NCBI GenBank assembly: GCA_030824575.1
Contig: JAVBXL010000020.1
Location: 1-64,000 of the forward strand
DNA length: 64,000 nucleotides
Source: a bacterium
GTDB lineage: Bacteria; Pseudomonadota; Alphaproteobacteria; Sphingomonadales; Sphingomonadaceae
Reading direction: 5' to 3'
Both the position numbers and the translations under genes were made by a program. The notes under the pieces are model-generated. The model saw only the letters and a program-made list of their open reading frames with translations. It did not search any database and was not told where the DNA came from. Each line of letters opens with the position of its first letter. The stretch's first letter is position 1. Shown one piece after another: positions 45,764 through 57,041 of this stretch.

Positions 45764-48364
45764 TTATTCCAGGCTCTTGCCCGCCTGTTCGGTCACGTCC
45801 TTGGACAGCCCCGGTTGCGCCAGGATGCGTTGCAGTTCCGCCCGCATCAGCGCGGCGCGCCCTTCCTCAAACCGCTTCCAGCGCCCCAGCGGCGGCACCA
45901 GTTTCGCGGCCGTCTGCGGATTGAGCCTGTCGAGCGCGATGATGCAGTCGGCGAGCAGGCGATAGCCCTTGCCGGACTTGTGATGGAAACCCCATTGATT
46001 GCCCGCGAACGCGCCGAACAGCGACCGCACCCGATTGGGATTGGCAAGTGTGAAATCCTTGTGCTGGCTCAGTTGCGCGACCAGTTCCACCGTATCGGGA
46101 TGCAGCGCGAACGCTTGGGTCTGGAACCATTTGTCGAGCGTCAGCGCATCGGCGGCATAGCGATTGTAGAAGATGTCGAGCGCCGCCTCGCGCTCCGGGC
46201 TGGTGCCATTGGCAAGCGTGCCTAGCGCCGCCTGACGCTCGGTCATGTTGTCGGCCTCGCTAAACTGGGCGAAGGCGATGGCAGGGCCATCCTGCGCGCC
46301 AGACGCCACCAGATAATGAAGCGCCGCGTTGCGCAGCTTGCGGGCACCCTTGGCGGCCGGAGAGAGGGAGAAGGCGTTCGCCTTGGTCCGCGCATGAATG
46401 TCGCGCCACAGCGGCTCCAGCGCGGTGCCGATCCGCTGTTGCAGCGCATCGCGCACGACATGGATCGCGTCGGGATCAACCAGGCGCATCTGGTCGCCCA
46501 GATAGGCTTCGCTGGGCAGGCGGATCGCTTCTGCGACAAAGGCGGGGTCCAGCAGCGGATCGGTGATGATATTGCGCACCGCGTCGATCACCGCCGCGTC
46601 GTCCGTGGCGTGGCCCGCGATGCGGCCGACCAGCACATTGACCATCAACTGCTGCATCGCCTCATAGCGGGCGAAAGGATCGTCATCATGCGCTGACAGG
46701 AAAGCGAGATCATCCTGGCTGCGGTTGGTTTCCACGATCACCGGGGCGGAAAAGCCGCGGTTGATCGACAGGATGGGCGCGGCGGGAAAATCGGTGAAAG
46801 TGAAGCTCTGCTTGTCCTCCGTCAGCATCAGCAGTTCATCACCGCGATGCTGCCCGGTGACGGGATCGAACAGGGCGGTGCGCAGCGGGATCGCCATCGG
46901 CTGTTTGTCGGTCTGGCCCGGCGTCGGCGGCATCGTCTGCTCCAGCGTCAGTGTGACGCTCTGGCTCACCGCGTCATGGCTGATGAGAGCGCGGACATGG
47001 GGCGTGCCGGCCTGCTCATACCAGCGGCGGAACTGGCTGAGGTCGATGCCCCCGCCCTCCTCCATCGCCAGCACGAAATCTTCGCAGGTAGCGGCCTGCC
47101 CGTCATGCCGGTCGAAATAGAGATCGGTGCCGGCGCGAAACCGCTCCGCGCCCAGCATCAGCGCCATCATGCGGATCAGTTCCGCGCCCTTATTATAGAT
47201 GGTAGCCGTGTAGAAGTTACTGATTTCCATATAAGATTCGGGTCGAACCGGGTGGGCGAGCGGGCCGCTATCCTCCGGAAACTGGCCGGCGCGCAGGATG
47301 CGCACATCCTCGATCCGCTTGACTGCATGGCTGCCCATGTCGGCGGAGAAATTCTGATCGCGAAAGACGGTGAAGCCTTCCTTGAGGCTCAATTGGAACC
47401 AGTCGCGGCAGGTGACGCGATTACCCGACCAGTTATGGAAATATTCATGCGCCACCACGCCCTCTACCCCGTCATAGTCGACGTCGGTCGCGGTTTCGGG
47501 ATCGGCCAAAATATAGCGCGAATTGAAGATGTTGAGGCCCTTATTCTCCATCGCGCCGAAATTGAAGTCGGCCACGGCGACGATGTTGAACACGTCCAGA
47601 TCATATTCGCGGCCATAGACGCGCTCGTCCCAGGCCATGCTGTTCTTGAGCGCCTGCATCGCATGATCGGTTCGGGCAAGATCGGCTTCGCGCACCCAGA
47701 TACCGAGTTGCACCTCGCGCCCGCTCATCGTCACGAAACGGTCGGCATTGCAGGCCAAATCGCCGGCGACCAGCGCGAAGAGATAGCAAGGCTTGGGGAA
47801 GGGATCGTTCCAGCGCGCCCAGTGGCGACCTTCGGCCAGGTCGCCCTGTTCGATCGGGTCGCCATTGGCGAGCAGGATCGGAAAACGCGCCTTGTCCGCT
47901 TCCATCCGCACGCTGTAGCGCGACAATATGTCGGGGCGATCGGGGAAGAAGGTGATGCGGCGAAAGCCCTCCGCCTCGCATTGGGTACAGAGCAGACCGC
48001 CGCTGGCATAAAGACCCATCAGCTTGCTATTGCCCTCCGGCGACAGCTCCACCAGCGTTTCGACGCTGTGCGCGCCGTCGGGCAGCGCGATGATGAGCGC
48101 GCCGGCCTCCAGATGCCATTCGTCCTGTGCAAGTGGCCGACCATCGACGCAAACGGCCAGCGGCACGATGCCTTCGCCGTCGAGGCGCAGAGGCCGGTCA
48201 TGATCGCCGTTGCGCGTGACCGACAATGTCGCGCGTACCCTGGATAGCGAGGGATCGAGATCGAAGTCGAGTGTGACGTCGGGCACCAGCCAGTCGGGCG
48301 GACGATAGTCCACCCGGCGAATGATGGTGGGCGCAGCGGCGTGGGTGGATATCATGTCGGCCAT
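45764..48364 (-). CDS. pepN: Aminopeptidase N
   Basis: GAMENKGLNIFNSRYILA, VVAHEYFHNWSGNRVTCRDWFQLSLKEG. Confidence 0.97.
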   Translation of the reverse strand: MADMISTHAAAPTIIRRVDYRPPDWLVPDVTLDFDLDPSLSRVRATLSVTRNGDHDRPLRLDGEGIVPLAVCVDGRPLAQDEWHLEAGALIIALPDGAHSVETLVELSPEGNSKLMGLYASGGLLCTQCEAEGFRRITFFPDRPDILSRYSVRMEADKARFPILLANGDPIEQGDLAEGRHWARWNDPFPKPCYLFALVAGDLACNADRFVTMSGREVQLGIWVREADLARTDHAMQALKNSMAWDERVYGREYDLDVFNIVAVADFNFGAMENKGLNIFNSRYILADPETATDVDYDGVEGVVAHEYFHNWSGNRVTCRDWFQLSLKEGFTVFRDQNFSADMGSHAVKRIEDVRILRAGQFPEDSGPLAHPVRPESYMEISNFYTATIYNKGAELIRMMALMLGAERFRAGTDLYFDRHDGQAATCEDFVLAMEEGGGIDLSQFRRWYEQAGTPHVRALISHDAVSQSVTLTLEQTMPPTPGQTDKQPMAIPLRTALFDPVTGQHRGDELLMLTEDKQSFTFTDFPAAPILSINRGFSAPVIVETNRSQDDLAFLSAHDDDPFARYEAMQQLMVNVLVGRIAGHATDDAAVIDAVRNIITDPLLDPAFVAEAIRLPSEAYLGDQMRLVDPDAIHVVRDALQQRIGTALEPLWRDIHARTKANAFSLSPAAKGARKLRNAALHYLVASGAQDGPAIAFAQFSEADNMTERQAALGTLANGTSPEREAALDIFYNRYAADALTLDKWFQTQAFALHPDTVELVAQLSQHKDFTLANPNRVRSLFGAFAGNQWGFHHKSGKGYRLLADCIIALDRLNPQTAAKLVPPLGRWKRFEEGRAALMRAELQRILAQPGLSKDVTEQAGKSLE

Positions 48365-48481
48365 CCCTCCAATCTAAGGAGCGGGGGATGAAAAGACCAG
48401 CGGGCTTTACGGCCAGATAACCCAGACCCTCTCGAACGTCGCCGTTATGCGGCGCGACGAGTGGGGTTGGCGGGCTATGCC

Positions 48482-49408
48482 TTAGATGCGCTCGCCCGAC
48501 AGGCGCTGGCACAGCATGTCCAACTGGTCGAGGTTGGAATAGCGCAACGCCAACGTGCCGCCGGTCGATGCGCCCTCATGCGCGATTTCGACCTTCAGGC
48601 CCAATATGTCCGCCAGATGCTGCTCCAGCGCGGCGATATCGGGATCTTTGTCGCCCGTGCCGACGCTGCGTTTGGCCGCGGGTGCCTCGACGCCGGTCTT
48701 CACCCGACGCACCAGTTTTTCAGTGTCGCGGACCGACAGGCCCTTATCCTCGATCTGCCGCGCCAGCGCTTCGCAATCGGGCAGGCCGATCAGGGCGCGC
48801 GCGTGGCCCATGCTGATCCGGCTTTCCATCACCTGCTGCTGCACTGTTTGCGGCAGTTCGAGCAGGCGCATCAGATTGGCGACATGGCTGCGCGATTTGC
48901 CGACGATACGACCCAGCGCGTCCTGGCTATGGTGAAATTCGGCGATCAGCTTGCGATAGGCTTCCGCCTCTTCGATCGGGTTGAGATCCTCGCGCTGGAT
49001 ATTTTCGATCAGCGCGATTTCGAGCGTTTCCTGCTCATCGAAATCGCGCACAATTGCGGGAATGCGATGCATCTGCGCCCGCTGCGCCGCGCGCCAGCGG
49101 CGTTCGCCCGCGATGATCTGGAACCCGCCGCCATGGGGGCGCACGATGATCGGCTGGATCACGCCGCGCTTGGCAATGCTCTCGGCCAGTTCCTGCATCG
49201 CGCCTTCGTCGAAATGGCGACGCGGCTGTTCGGGATGGGGCTGGATCAGAGATACTTCGATACTCTGCACCGCCTTGCCGTTGGCGGGTATGGCGCTGGG
49301 CGACACCGGCTCCTCGCGCGCGACATCCCCCAACAGGGCAGACAGCCCGCGGCCCAGACCATGGGGGCGCTTGGCGATCTTGGGCTTGTCGGTCGTTTCG
49401 TCGCTCAA
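48482..49408 (-). CDS. parB: Chromosome partitioning protein ParB (TTG start overlapping parA stop)
   Basis: [65 protein letters not shown] overlap at 49405-49408. Confidence 0.95.
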   Translation of the reverse strand: MSDETTDKPKIAKRPHGLGRGLSALLGDVAREEPVSPSAIPANGKAVQSIEVSLIQPHPEQPRRHFDEGAMQELAESIAKRGVIQPIIVRPHGGGFQIIAGERRWRAAQRAQMHRIPAIVRDFDEQETLEIALIENIQREDLNPIEEAEAYRKLIAEFHHSQDALGRIVGKSRSHVANLMRLLELPQTVQQQVMESRISMGHARALIGLPDCEALARQIEDKGLSVRDTEKLVRRVKTGVEAPAAKRSVGTGDKDPDIAALEQHLADILGLKVEIAHEGASTGGTLALRYSNLDQLDMLCQRLSGERI

Positions 49409-50187
49409 GCGGCAACCTCCTGTCGGGGCAGGCGCGCGATCAGTTCGCGCGCCAGACGCATATAGGCTTCGGACCCCGAACAGCGGAAGTCGTAAATGAG
49501 CGCCGGCACGCCATGACTGGGCGCTTCGGACAGACGGACGTTGCGCGGGATGACGGTGGAGAAGACGAGATCGCCGAGGCACGCGCGCACATCGTCGGCC
49601 ACCTGGTCGGTCAGGCGATTGCGGCGATCATACATGGTCAGCGCCACACCCATGATCGACAGGCCGGGGTTGAAGCGGCCGCGGATACGCTCGACCGTCT
49701 GGAGCAGTTGCGAGAGGCCTTCGAGCGCGAAAAATTCGCACTGGAGGGGCACCAGCAGATATTGCGCGCCGACCATTGCGTTGATGGTCAGCAGGCCCAA
49801 GGACGGCGGGCAATCGATCAGGCAGATGTCCCAACGACCCGGCTGCGCTTCGGCCAGCACGCGCTCCAGCCTGTGGGTGCGCTGCTCATATTCGATCAGT
49901 TCGATTTCGCAGCCCGACAAATCCTGCGTCGCGGGAACCAGATCCAGCTTGGGAACGCGGGTGGCGACAACGGCGTCGTCCAGCGCGCAATTGCCGACCA
50001 GAAGGTCATAGCTGGACTGGGCGCGATCGGCATGGCCGACCCCCAGCCCGGTGGAGGCATTACCCTGCGGATCGAGATCGACCAACAATACGCGCAGCCC
50101 CGTGGCGGCCAGACCGGTCGCGAGATTGATCGCGGTGGTGGTCTTGCCCACGCCGCCCTTCTGATTGGCGATGGCGATGCGGATCAT
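49405..50187 (-). CDS. parA: Chromosome partitioning ATPase ParA
   Basis: [43 protein letters not shown]. Confidence 0.97.
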   Translation of the reverse strand: MIRIAIANQKGGVGKTTTAINLATGLAATGLRVLLVDLDPQGNASTGLGVGHADRAQSSYDLLVGNCALDDAVVATRVPKLDLVPATQDLSGCEIELIEYEQRTHRLERVLAEAQPGRWDICLIDCPPSLGLLTINAMVGAQYLLVPLQCEFFALEGLSQLLQTVERIRGRFNPGLSIMGVALTMYDRRNRLTDQVADDVRACLGDLVFSTVIPRNVRLSEAPSHGVPALIYDFRCSGSEAYMRLARELIARLPRQEVAA

Positions 50188-50825
50188 CCTCGGCCTTTCC
50201 TTTTGGCGGGCTTTACGGCGTGGGCCACGATGATGGCGCTATCGCCATCCGTTACGCTGGGTTCCACGTGAAACACACCTTGCCATGCCGGACGCGCCGC
50301 CTCCAGTTCATTTTGCGCATTTCGTCCCTTGGGCAGCACCCAGAGGCTCTTTTTATCCGAAAGATGCAGCGCCGATTCGAACAGCTTCGGCAGAGGGGCA
50401 TAGGCGCGGGCACTGATGACGGCGGCCTGCGCGGGCGGCGCCATTTCGACGCGGCCGCCAAAAACGCGGGCATAGGGCAGTTCCAATTGGGCGATCACGC
50501 TGTCCAGAAAATCGATCCGCTTGCGCCGGGATTCGACCATCATCACCGGGCGATCGGACAGGCAGGCGAGCACGATGCCCGGCAGGCCAGCGCCCGATCC
50601 AAGATCGATCCAGTCCCCCTCGCCCGCTTGCTTGGCATGGAGAAGCAATTGCGCAGAATCGACGATATGGCGCGCCCAGACATGAGGACGGGTCGATTCC
50701 GCGATCAGATTCTGTTCGTCCATGGCGGACAGCAGAATGGCGACATAGCGCTCCAGCCTGCCCCATGTTTCACGTGAAACATCGCAATGCGCCGTCAGCC
50801 AGGCGCGAGCTTCCTCTTCGGTCAC
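50184..50825 (-). CDS. rsmG: 16S rRNA (guanine527-N7)-methyltransferase
   Basis: [33 protein letters not shown]. Confidence 0.96.
   Translation of the reverse strand: MTEEEARAWLTAHCDVSRETWGRLERYVAILLSAMDEQNLIAESTRPHVWARHIVDSAQLLLHAKQAGEGDWIDLGSGAGLPGIVLACLSDRPVMMVESRRKRIDFLDSVIAQLELPYARVFGGRVEMAPPAQAAVISARAYAPLPKLFESALHLSDKKSLWVLPKGRNAQNELEAARPAWQGVFHVEPSVTDGDSAIIVAHAVKPAKRKGRG
50261..50274. promoter_or_regulatory. parS: parS-like site
   Basis: GTTCCACGTGAAAC (one mismatch to the symmetric 14-mer) in rsmG 3' region. Confidence 0.85.
50766..50781. promoter_or_regulatory. parS: parS site, perfect 16-bp palindrome
   Basis: TGTTTCACGTGAAACA, inside rsmG 5' region (encodes the VSRET stretch). 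Confidence 0.95.
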
Positions 50826-52672
50826 GCAGCCACCCGGCGGACATGCACCAGGATCGCCGCCAGCGCCGCCGGGGTGATGCCGCGGATGCGACCGGCGGCG
50901 GCCAGCGTGTCGGGACGGGCGGCGTCAAGGCGCTCGATCATCTCGGTAGAAAGGCCGCCGATGGTACGGAAATCGAAATCGGCCGGGATGATGACCCGTT
51001 CGTTGCGGCGCAGTTCGGCAATCTCGCTATCCTGTCGTTGCAGATAGGGGGCGTAATGGGCGTCCTCCAATATTTCGTCACGCAGGTCGGCGGGCGCGTC
51101 GCGCAATGCTGGGGCAAGCGCGCACAGCAACGCCCGATCGACTTCGGGGAAGCGCGCCCAGTCAAACAGGCTACGCCGTGCGCCGTCCTGCCGGACCATC
51201 GCGCCCGCACGCGCCATCTCACTGGCGGTCCTGGGCTGGGCCAGGTCTGCCTCGATCGCGGCGCGCTGAGTCTCACGCTCCGCCAATCGGGCAGCGCGAT
51301 CCGCACCGATCACGCCATGGGCAAGACCGATCGGACCCAGCCGCGTTTCCGCATTGTCGGCACGCAGCCGCAGCCGATATTCGGCGCGGGCGGTGAGCAT
51401 CCGATAGGGTTCGGTTACACCCTGCAAAACGAGGTCGTCGATCATGACGCCGATATAGCTACTGGCCCGATCGAGGATCATCGGCGCTTCGCCACGCGCA
51501 CGAGCAGCGGCATTGATGCCGGCGACCAGCCCTTGCGCCGCCGCCTCCTCATAGCCAGTCGTGCCATTGATTTGCCCGGCGCAGAAGAGGCCGGTCAGTT
51601 GTCGGACTTCCAGCGTGGAATCGAGCGCGCGCGGATCGACATGGTCATATTCGACCGCATAGCCCGGTACGGCAATCTCGACCTGTTCTAGCCCCGGCAT
51701 CGATCGCACCATGGCGATCTGCACGTCGGTCGGCAGGGAGGTGCTGATCCCGTTGGGATAGACCATCGGATCGTCCAGCCCCTCCGGCTCCAGAAAAATC
51801 TGATGGCCGTCGCGATCGCCAAAGCGCACGACCTTGTCCTCGATCGACGGGCAATAGCGCGGTCCCCGCCCCTCGATCGCCCCGCTGAACAAGGGCGACC
51901 GGTCCATGCCATCGCGAATGATCGCATGGGTGGCGTCATTGGTGCGGGTGATGGCGCAGGCGAGTTGTGGCAGGACGCGGCCAGACGAGAGCGGGGACAT
52001 GGTCCACCCCTCGCCGTCGGACGGCTGCGTTTCCAGACGCGCCCAATCGATGGTGCGGCCATCGAGGCGAGGCGGCGTGCCCGTCTTAAGCCGCGCGATC
52101 GGCAGCCCCAGTGCGCGCAACTGCACGCCCAGCGCGCTGGCGGCGCGTTCGCCGATCCGGCCGCCGGTTTCGCGCTCATCGCCACGGAAGAGCTTACCGC
52201 CAAGGAAGGTGCCGGTCGCCAGCACCACCGCCGGCGCAGCGATGGTGCGGCCATCGGCCAGCGCCACACCGGCGATCGCGTCCCCGTCGATCAGCAAGGC
52301 TTCGGCTTCGCCCTCGACAATCTCCAGCCTAGTTTGGGCATCAAGCATCTGGTGGATGGCGGCTCGGTAGCGTTTACGGTCGGCCTGCACGCGCGGCCCC
52401 TGAACGGCGGCACCCTTGCTGCTGTTGAGCATCCGATAATGGATGGCGGCGGCGTCGGCCGCGCGCGCGATCAGCCCATCGAGCGCATCGACTTCGCGCA
52501 CCAGATGGCCTTTGCCCAACCCTCCGATTGCCGGGTTGCAGGACATGGCGCCCACGGTGTCGCGGGCGAAGGTGAGCAGCGCGACTGACGCGCCCTTGCG
52601 CGCCGCCGCAGCGGCGGCCTCACAGCCGGCATGGCCGCCGCCGACCACAATCACATCATAGCGTATTTGCAT
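50822..52672 (-). CDS. mnmG: tRNA uridine-5-carboxymethylaminomethyl modification enzyme MnmG
   Basis: [46 protein letters not shown]. Confidence 0.97.
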   Translation of the reverse strand: MQIRYDVIVVGGGHAGCEAAAAAARKGASVALLTFARDTVGAMSCNPAIGGLGKGHLVREVDALDGLIARAADAAAIHYRMLNSSKGAAVQGPRVQADRKRYRAAIHQMLDAQTRLEIVEGEAEALLIDGDAIAGVALADGRTIAAPAVVLATGTFLGGKLFRGDERETGGRIGERAASALGVQLRALGLPIARLKTGTPPRLDGRTIDWARLETQPSDGEGWTMSPLSSGRVLPQLACAITRTNDATHAIIRDGMDRSPLFSGAIEGRGPRYCPSIEDKVVRFGDRDGHQIFLEPEGLDDPMVYPNGISTSLPTDVQIAMVRSMPGLEQVEIAVPGYAVEYDHVDPRALDSTLEVRQLTGLFCAGQINGTTGYEEAAAQGLVAGINAAARARGEAPMILDRASSYIGVMIDDLVLQGVTEPYRMLTARAEYRLRLRADNAETRLGPIGLAHGVIGADRAARLAERETQRAAIEADLAQPRTASEMARAGAMVRQDGARRSLFDWARFPEVDRALLCALAPALRDAPADLRDEILEDAHYAPYLQRQDSEIAELRRNERVIIPADFDFRTIGGLSTEMIERLDAARPDTLAAAGRIRGITPAALAAILVHVRRVAA

Positions 52673-52712
52673 GGCCGCCCCTTATCAGAATGAGGGGGGT
52701 GGGGTCAAAAGC

Positions 52713-52726
52713 GTTCCACGTGGAAC
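52713..52726. promoter_or_regulatory. parS: parS-like site, symmetric variant
   Basis: GTTCCACGTGGAAC perfect 14-bp palindrome between mnmE and mnmG. Confidence 0.85.
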
Positions 52727-52731
52727 ATGCA

Positions 52732-54024
52732 TCATTTGCCGATGCAGAAACCCGAAAAGAGACGGTCGAGCATATCTTCGGTCCCCGCCTGCCCGGTCAG
52801 CGCATCAATGGTGCGGCGGGCCTGGCGCAAATCTTCAGCGATGACGAGCAAATCGGCGGTCGCGCCAGCCGCTGCAAGATGCGCGTACAACTGTCCAACT
52901 TGCTGTCTCTGGCGCGCGTGCAGGGCATAGTCGCCCTCCCCCGGCAGCAGCGCCGCCGCCCGGTCTTGAAGCGTAGCAACCAACCTGTCCATGCCTTCGC
53001 CGGTGCGGACGGACAGGCGCAGGCCGGGACGATCAGGATCGCTACGGTCGGACTGGGCGGCAATCAACAGGGCATCGGCGCGGGGCAGTTCAGCCGCGTC
53101 GCCCAGCCACAGGACGATGTCGGCGGCCTCCAGCGCGGCGAGGGCGCGATCGATGCCGATCGCCTCGATCGCATCATCCGTCTCGCCGCGCAGGCCAGCG
53201 GTGTCGGTGAAGAGGAAGGCGGTGCCCCCGATCGCGGCCGGCACTTCGATCCGGTCGCGGGTGGTGCCGGCGATATCGGATACGATCGCTGCCTCGCGCC
53301 CGACCAGCGCATTGAGCAGGGTCGATTTGCCGGCATTGGGTGGCCCTGCCAGCACGACGCGGATGCCGCCACGCAACCGCTCTGCCGAGGGCGCGGCGAG
53401 AATGGCGGCGACGTCTTGCGCCAGTGCGGCGATCCCCGCGCCGATCCGCGTTTCGATCGCGGCGTCGGGCACATCATCTTCGTCGGAGAAATCGAGCGCC
53501 GCCTCGGCCATGGCGGACAGGTCGAGCAAGCCGAGCCGCCAGCCGTCGATGCGGCGGGAAAAATGCCCCTCCGCCATCAATAAGGCGGCGCGACGCTGCC
53601 CCTGGGTTTCGGCGGCGAGCAGGTCGGACAGGCCCTCTACCGCGTTCAGGTCCATGCGGCCATGGACGAAGGCGCGGCGAGTAAACTCCCCCGCCTCCGC
53701 CCGGCGTAATCCAGGCATGGCACCCAGGGCATCTTCGACGGCAGCCACCACGGCGCGACCGCCATGGCAATGGAGTTCGGCCATATCCTCGCCCGTGACA
53801 GTCGAAGGACCGGGCATCCACAGCAGCAGCGCGCGGTCGAGCGGCGCATCGTCGCGCGGGTCTTTCAGCAGCGCCAGGCTGGCGGTGCGTGGTGGTGGCA
53901 GGCGACGCGCCAGGGCATTAACCGCGGGTCCCGCCTGCATCCCGCTTATCCGTATGACCGCAATCCCCGCCGGCGGCGCACCGCTCGACAGGGCAAAGAT
54001 CGTGTCGCCGTCGGAACCGGGCAC
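52732..54024 (-). CDS. mnmE: tRNA modification GTPase MnmE
   Basis: FALSSGAPPAGIAVIRISG; GPPNAGKSTLLNALVGREAAIVSDIAGTTRD; C-terminal FCIGK. Confidence 0.97.
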   Translation of the reverse strand: MPGSDGDTIFALSSGAPPAGIAVIRISGMQAGPAVNALARRLPPPRTASLALLKDPRDDAPLDRALLLWMPGPSTVTGEDMAELHCHGGRAVVAAVEDALGAMPGLRRAEAGEFTRRAFVHGRMDLNAVEGLSDLLAAETQGQRRAALLMAEGHFSRRIDGWRLGLLDLSAMAEAALDFSDEDDVPDAAIETRIGAGIAALAQDVAAILAAPSAERLRGGIRVVLAGPPNAGKSTLLNALVGREAAIVSDIAGTTRDRIEVPAAIGGTAFLFTDTAGLRGETDDAIEAIGIDRALAALEAADIVLWLGDAAELPRADALLIAAQSDRSDPDRPGLRLSVRTGEGMDRLVATLQDRAAALLPGEGDYALHARQRQQVGQLYAHLAAAGATADLLVIAEDLRQARRTIDALTGQAGTEDMLDRLFSGFCIGK

Positions 54025-54028
54025 AGGT

Positions 54029-54277
54029 CTATTTCTTGTCGCCGCCGGACATGCCCGCCAGGCCCATATTCATCATCTGCTGGAACAGGCGCATCCCTGC
54101 ATCGCCCATGGGTGAGAAGCTCTTGAACAGTGTTTCCATCTGCTCGACATTGGCGACGCCGTCGAAGCCGTCGAGCATCGTCTTGATATATTTGTCATGG
54201 ATGGGGGTGACGTCAGGCAGGCCCAAAAAGGAGCGCGCCTCAGCAGGCGTGCAGTCTACGTCGACGGTAACCTTCAT
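54029..54277 (-). CDS. DUF6489-like small protein
   Basis: MKVTVDVDCTPAEARSFLGLPDVTPIHDKYIKTMLDGFDGVANVEQMETLFKSFSPMGDAGMRLFQQM. Confidence 0.75.
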   Translation of the reverse strand: MKVTVDVDCTPAEARSFLGLPDVTPIHDKYIKTMLDGFDGVANVEQMETLFKSFSPMGDAGMRLFQQMMNMGLAGMSGGDKK

Positions 54278-54430
54278 GTCGCTGCCCTTCCCTTCGGCCT
54301 TTGCATGCTATGCCCTCCGTCATGCCGCAATTGCCCGCATCAACGCAAATTTTTAAACGCGACAGGCAGTTGCGCCCCGGTTGGGATCGGCCAATATGCG
54401 CTCCATTCTCATAGCGACAAGGATATCGGC

Positions 54431-55129
54431 ATGGGCGACTTCACTTCTATCACGACCCTGGACGGCGACGGGCAGTTCGACGCCTATGTGGCTAAACCTG
54501 AGGAGGAGGCGAGCGCGGCGATCATCGTCATCCAGGAAATTTTCGGCGTGAACGACGGCATTCGCGCCAAATGCGATAGCTGGGCGAAGGCCGGCTATGT
54601 CGCCTATGCGCCCGACCTGTTCTGGCGGATTGCGCCGCATGTCGAATTGGACGCCGACGTGCCGGAGGACTTTCAGACCGCAATCGGCCTGATGCAGAAG
54701 CTCAACCAGGATCAGGCCATCCGCGATATCGAGGCGACGATCAAGGCGGCGCGCGCCGCGGCGGGCGGCGGCAAGGTCGGGCTGGTCGGCTATTGCCTGG
54801 GCGGGCGGCTGGCCTTCATGAGCGCCTGCCGCACCGATGGCGATGCGTTCGTCGGCTATTATGGCGTCGGCATCGACGGCCTGCTGGGCGAACAGCATGC
54901 GATCGGCAAGCCGGTGCTGCTGCATGTGCCGACCGCCGACCATTTCGTCCTGCCCGACGCGCAGACGGCGATGCATGAAGGACTGGCCGACAACCGCCAT
55001 GTCACGCTGTATGACTATGAGGGGCTGGATCATGGCTTCGCCGCGGAAATGGGCCAGCGTCGCGACGCAGCCGGCGCGGAACTGGCGGACGGCCGCACCG
55101 CCGATTTCTTCGCCGAGCATCTCGCCTGA
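54431..55129 (+). CDS. Dienelactone hydrolase family protein
   Basis: AAIIVIQEIFGVNDGIRAKCDSWAKAGYVAYAPDLFWR; GLVGYCLGGRLAFMSA. Confidence 0.93.
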   Translation: MGDFTSITTLDGDGQFDAYVAKPEEEASAAIIVIQEIFGVNDGIRAKCDSWAKAGYVAYAPDLFWRIAPHVELDADVPEDFQTAIGLMQKLNQDQAIRDIEATIKAARAAAGGGKVGLVGYCLGGRLAFMSACRTDGDAFVGYYGVGIDGLLGEQHAIGKPVLLHVPTADHFVLPDAQTAMHEGLADNRHVTLYDYEGLDHGFAAEMGQRRDAAGAELADGRTADFFAEHLA

Positions 55130-56097
55130 TGGGCGGCGCATGGCGCATGGTCGCCCGCAGCCATGGCGGGCCGGAGGTGATCGCGCGTGAGGATTTCGAT
55201 CCCGGCGCGCCGGGTGAAGGTGAGCTGCTGATCGCGCAGGATGCGGTCGGCCTCAATTTCATCGACACCTATTATCGCACCGGCCTCTATCCCGCGCCCC
55301 TGCCCACCCCCTTGGGATCGGAGGGCGCAGGCCGGGTCGCGGTGGTCGGGCCGGCCGTTACCGGCTTTGCGGTCGGCGATGTCGTAGCCTGCGCCAGCGG
55401 GCTGGGGTCTTACGCCACTCACCGGATCGTTGCGGCGGATAAGGTCGTGCGGATTCCCGATGGCGTCTCGACGCAGGACGCGGCGGCGATGATGCTCAAG
55501 GGCATGACCGCCTGCTATCTGGCCGAAGACACGATCGCACTCCAGGCGGGACAGGTCGCGCTGGTCCATGCCGCAGCCGGGGGCGTCGGCTCTGTCCTCG
55601 TCCCCTGGCTGCGCGACAAGGGCGTGATCGTGATCGCTCATTGCGGATCGGTGGAAAAAGCGGCGCGCGTCGAGGCGGACCACAGCCTGCACGGTTCGTT
55701 CGATGACCTGGCCGCGACCGTGCGTGACCTCACCGGCGGCCAGGGTGTGGACGTGGTCTATGATGGGGTCGGCAAGGATAGCTGGACCGCCTCACTCGCC
55801 AGCCTCAAGCGGCGCGGGCTGATGGTCAGCTATGGCAATGCATCGGGCGCTGTGCCGCCGGTCAGCCTGCTGGACCTCAGCCGGGGCGGTTCGCTCTACG
55901 TCACCCGCCCGACCCTGTTTGATTATATCGCGACGCCAGAGTCACTGGCGCATACCGCCGATCGCCTGTTTGATCGGATGCGGCGCGGCGTGGTCAAGGC
56001 GGTGATCGGCCAGCGCTTCGCCTTGGCGGACGCGGCGGAGGCGCATCGCGCGCTGGAGGCGCGGCAGACGACCGGGGCGACGGTGCTGATCCCCTAG
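55129..56097 (+). CDS. Quinone oxidoreductase (zinc-independent MDR family)
   Basis: GLNFIDTYYRTGLYPAPLPTPLGSEGAGRV; VHAAAGGVGSVLVPW. Confidence 0.93.
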   Translation: MGGAWRMVARSHGGPEVIAREDFDPGAPGEGELLIAQDAVGLNFIDTYYRTGLYPAPLPTPLGSEGAGRVAVVGPAVTGFAVGDVVACASGLGSYATHRIVAADKVVRIPDGVSTQDAAAMMLKGMTACYLAEDTIALQAGQVALVHAAAGGVGSVLVPWLRDKGVIVIAHCGSVEKAARVEADHSLHGSFDDLAATVRDLTGGQGVDVVYDGVGKDSWTASLASLKRRGLMVSYGNASGAVPPVSLLDLSRGGSLYVTRPTLFDYIATPESLAHTADRLFDRMRRGVVKAVIGQRFALADAAEAHRALEARQTTGATVLIP

Positions 56098-56143
56098 AGC
56101 ACAAGAACAAGCCGTTCGCTCGAAACGAACGGCTATTGTGTAG

Positions 56144-56185
56144 AAAAAAAAGGGGCCGAACCTGTCCGGTTCCGCCCCTTTTTTT
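56144..56185. terminator. Bidirectional intrinsic terminator between convergent genes
   Basis: A8-GGGGCCGAACCTGTCCGGTTCCGCCCC-T7; additional stem AGCCGTTCG/CGAACGGCT at 56110-56134. Confidence 0.92.
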
Positions 56186-56199
56186 GCGCGTCAGGCCGG

Positions 56200-56922
56200 T
56201 CAGCCGAACAGCGTCAATATCCCGACCTGATGGTCGACAAAGCCTTCATAGATCATTTTTACCGCGACATAGACGATGACCGCGAGGCCGATATAGGCGA
56301 TCCAGCGGAACCGCTCGATATATTTGGCGATGATGTTGGCGGCGATGCCCATCAGCGCGACCGACAGGATCAGCCCGATGATGAGAATGCCCGGATGATC
56401 CTTCGCGGCACCCGCGACGGCCAGAACATTGTCCAGGCTCATGCTGACATCGGCAACGGCGACGGCCCAGGCAGCGGCGGCGAAGCTCTTGGCCGGGCGC
56501 AGGCCCGACACATCGTCGTCGCTGGTGTCGCCCGGCGTGTCCCCGCCCCGCTTGGGGTGCAATTCGCGCCACATCTTGAAACTGACCCACAGCAGCAGCA
56601 GGCCGCCCGCCAGGATCAGGCCGACAATCTGCATCAACTGGCTGACCACCAGCGCAAAAGCGATGCGCAGGACCAGCGCGGCGATGATGCCGATCAGGAT
56701 CACCTTCTGACGCTGGGCGGCCGGAAGCCCCGCCGCCAGCGCGCCGACGACGATCGCATTGTCGCCGGCCAGAAGAATGTCGATCATCAGCACCTGGCCA
56801 AAGGCGGCCAGCGCGCTGGGCGATGTTATATTGCTGAAATCATTGACGATGTGCTGCCAGATATCGGCAGGAGAGCCGAGGCCCTGGGCCGCGGCGGCGG
56901 CGGTGGCGAGGAGGTCGATCAT
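56200..56922 (-). CDS. TerC family integral membrane protein
   Basis: QVLMIDILLAGDNAIVVGALAAGLP; VADVSMSLDNVLAVAGAA. Confidence 0.93.
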   Translation of the reverse strand: MIDLLATAAAAAQGLGSPADIWQHIVNDFSNITSPSALAAFGQVLMIDILLAGDNAIVVGALAAGLPAAQRQKVILIGIIAALVLRIAFALVVSQLMQIVGLILAGGLLLLWVSFKMWRELHPKRGGDTPGDTSDDDVSGLRPAKSFAAAAWAVAVADVSMSLDNVLAVAGAAKDHPGILIIGLILSVALMGIAANIIAKYIERFRWIAYIGLAVIVYVAVKMIYEGFVDHQVGILTLFG

Positions 56923-57041
56923 GGCGGCCTGCTAACATCCCTGTCTGTAGGAAAGGAGAAAGCCGGACCATATACATGGCCCGGCTCTCCCGGCAAAATT
57001 TATGATGGATCTGCGCGCGACCGGAAGGATCGCGGCACCCC

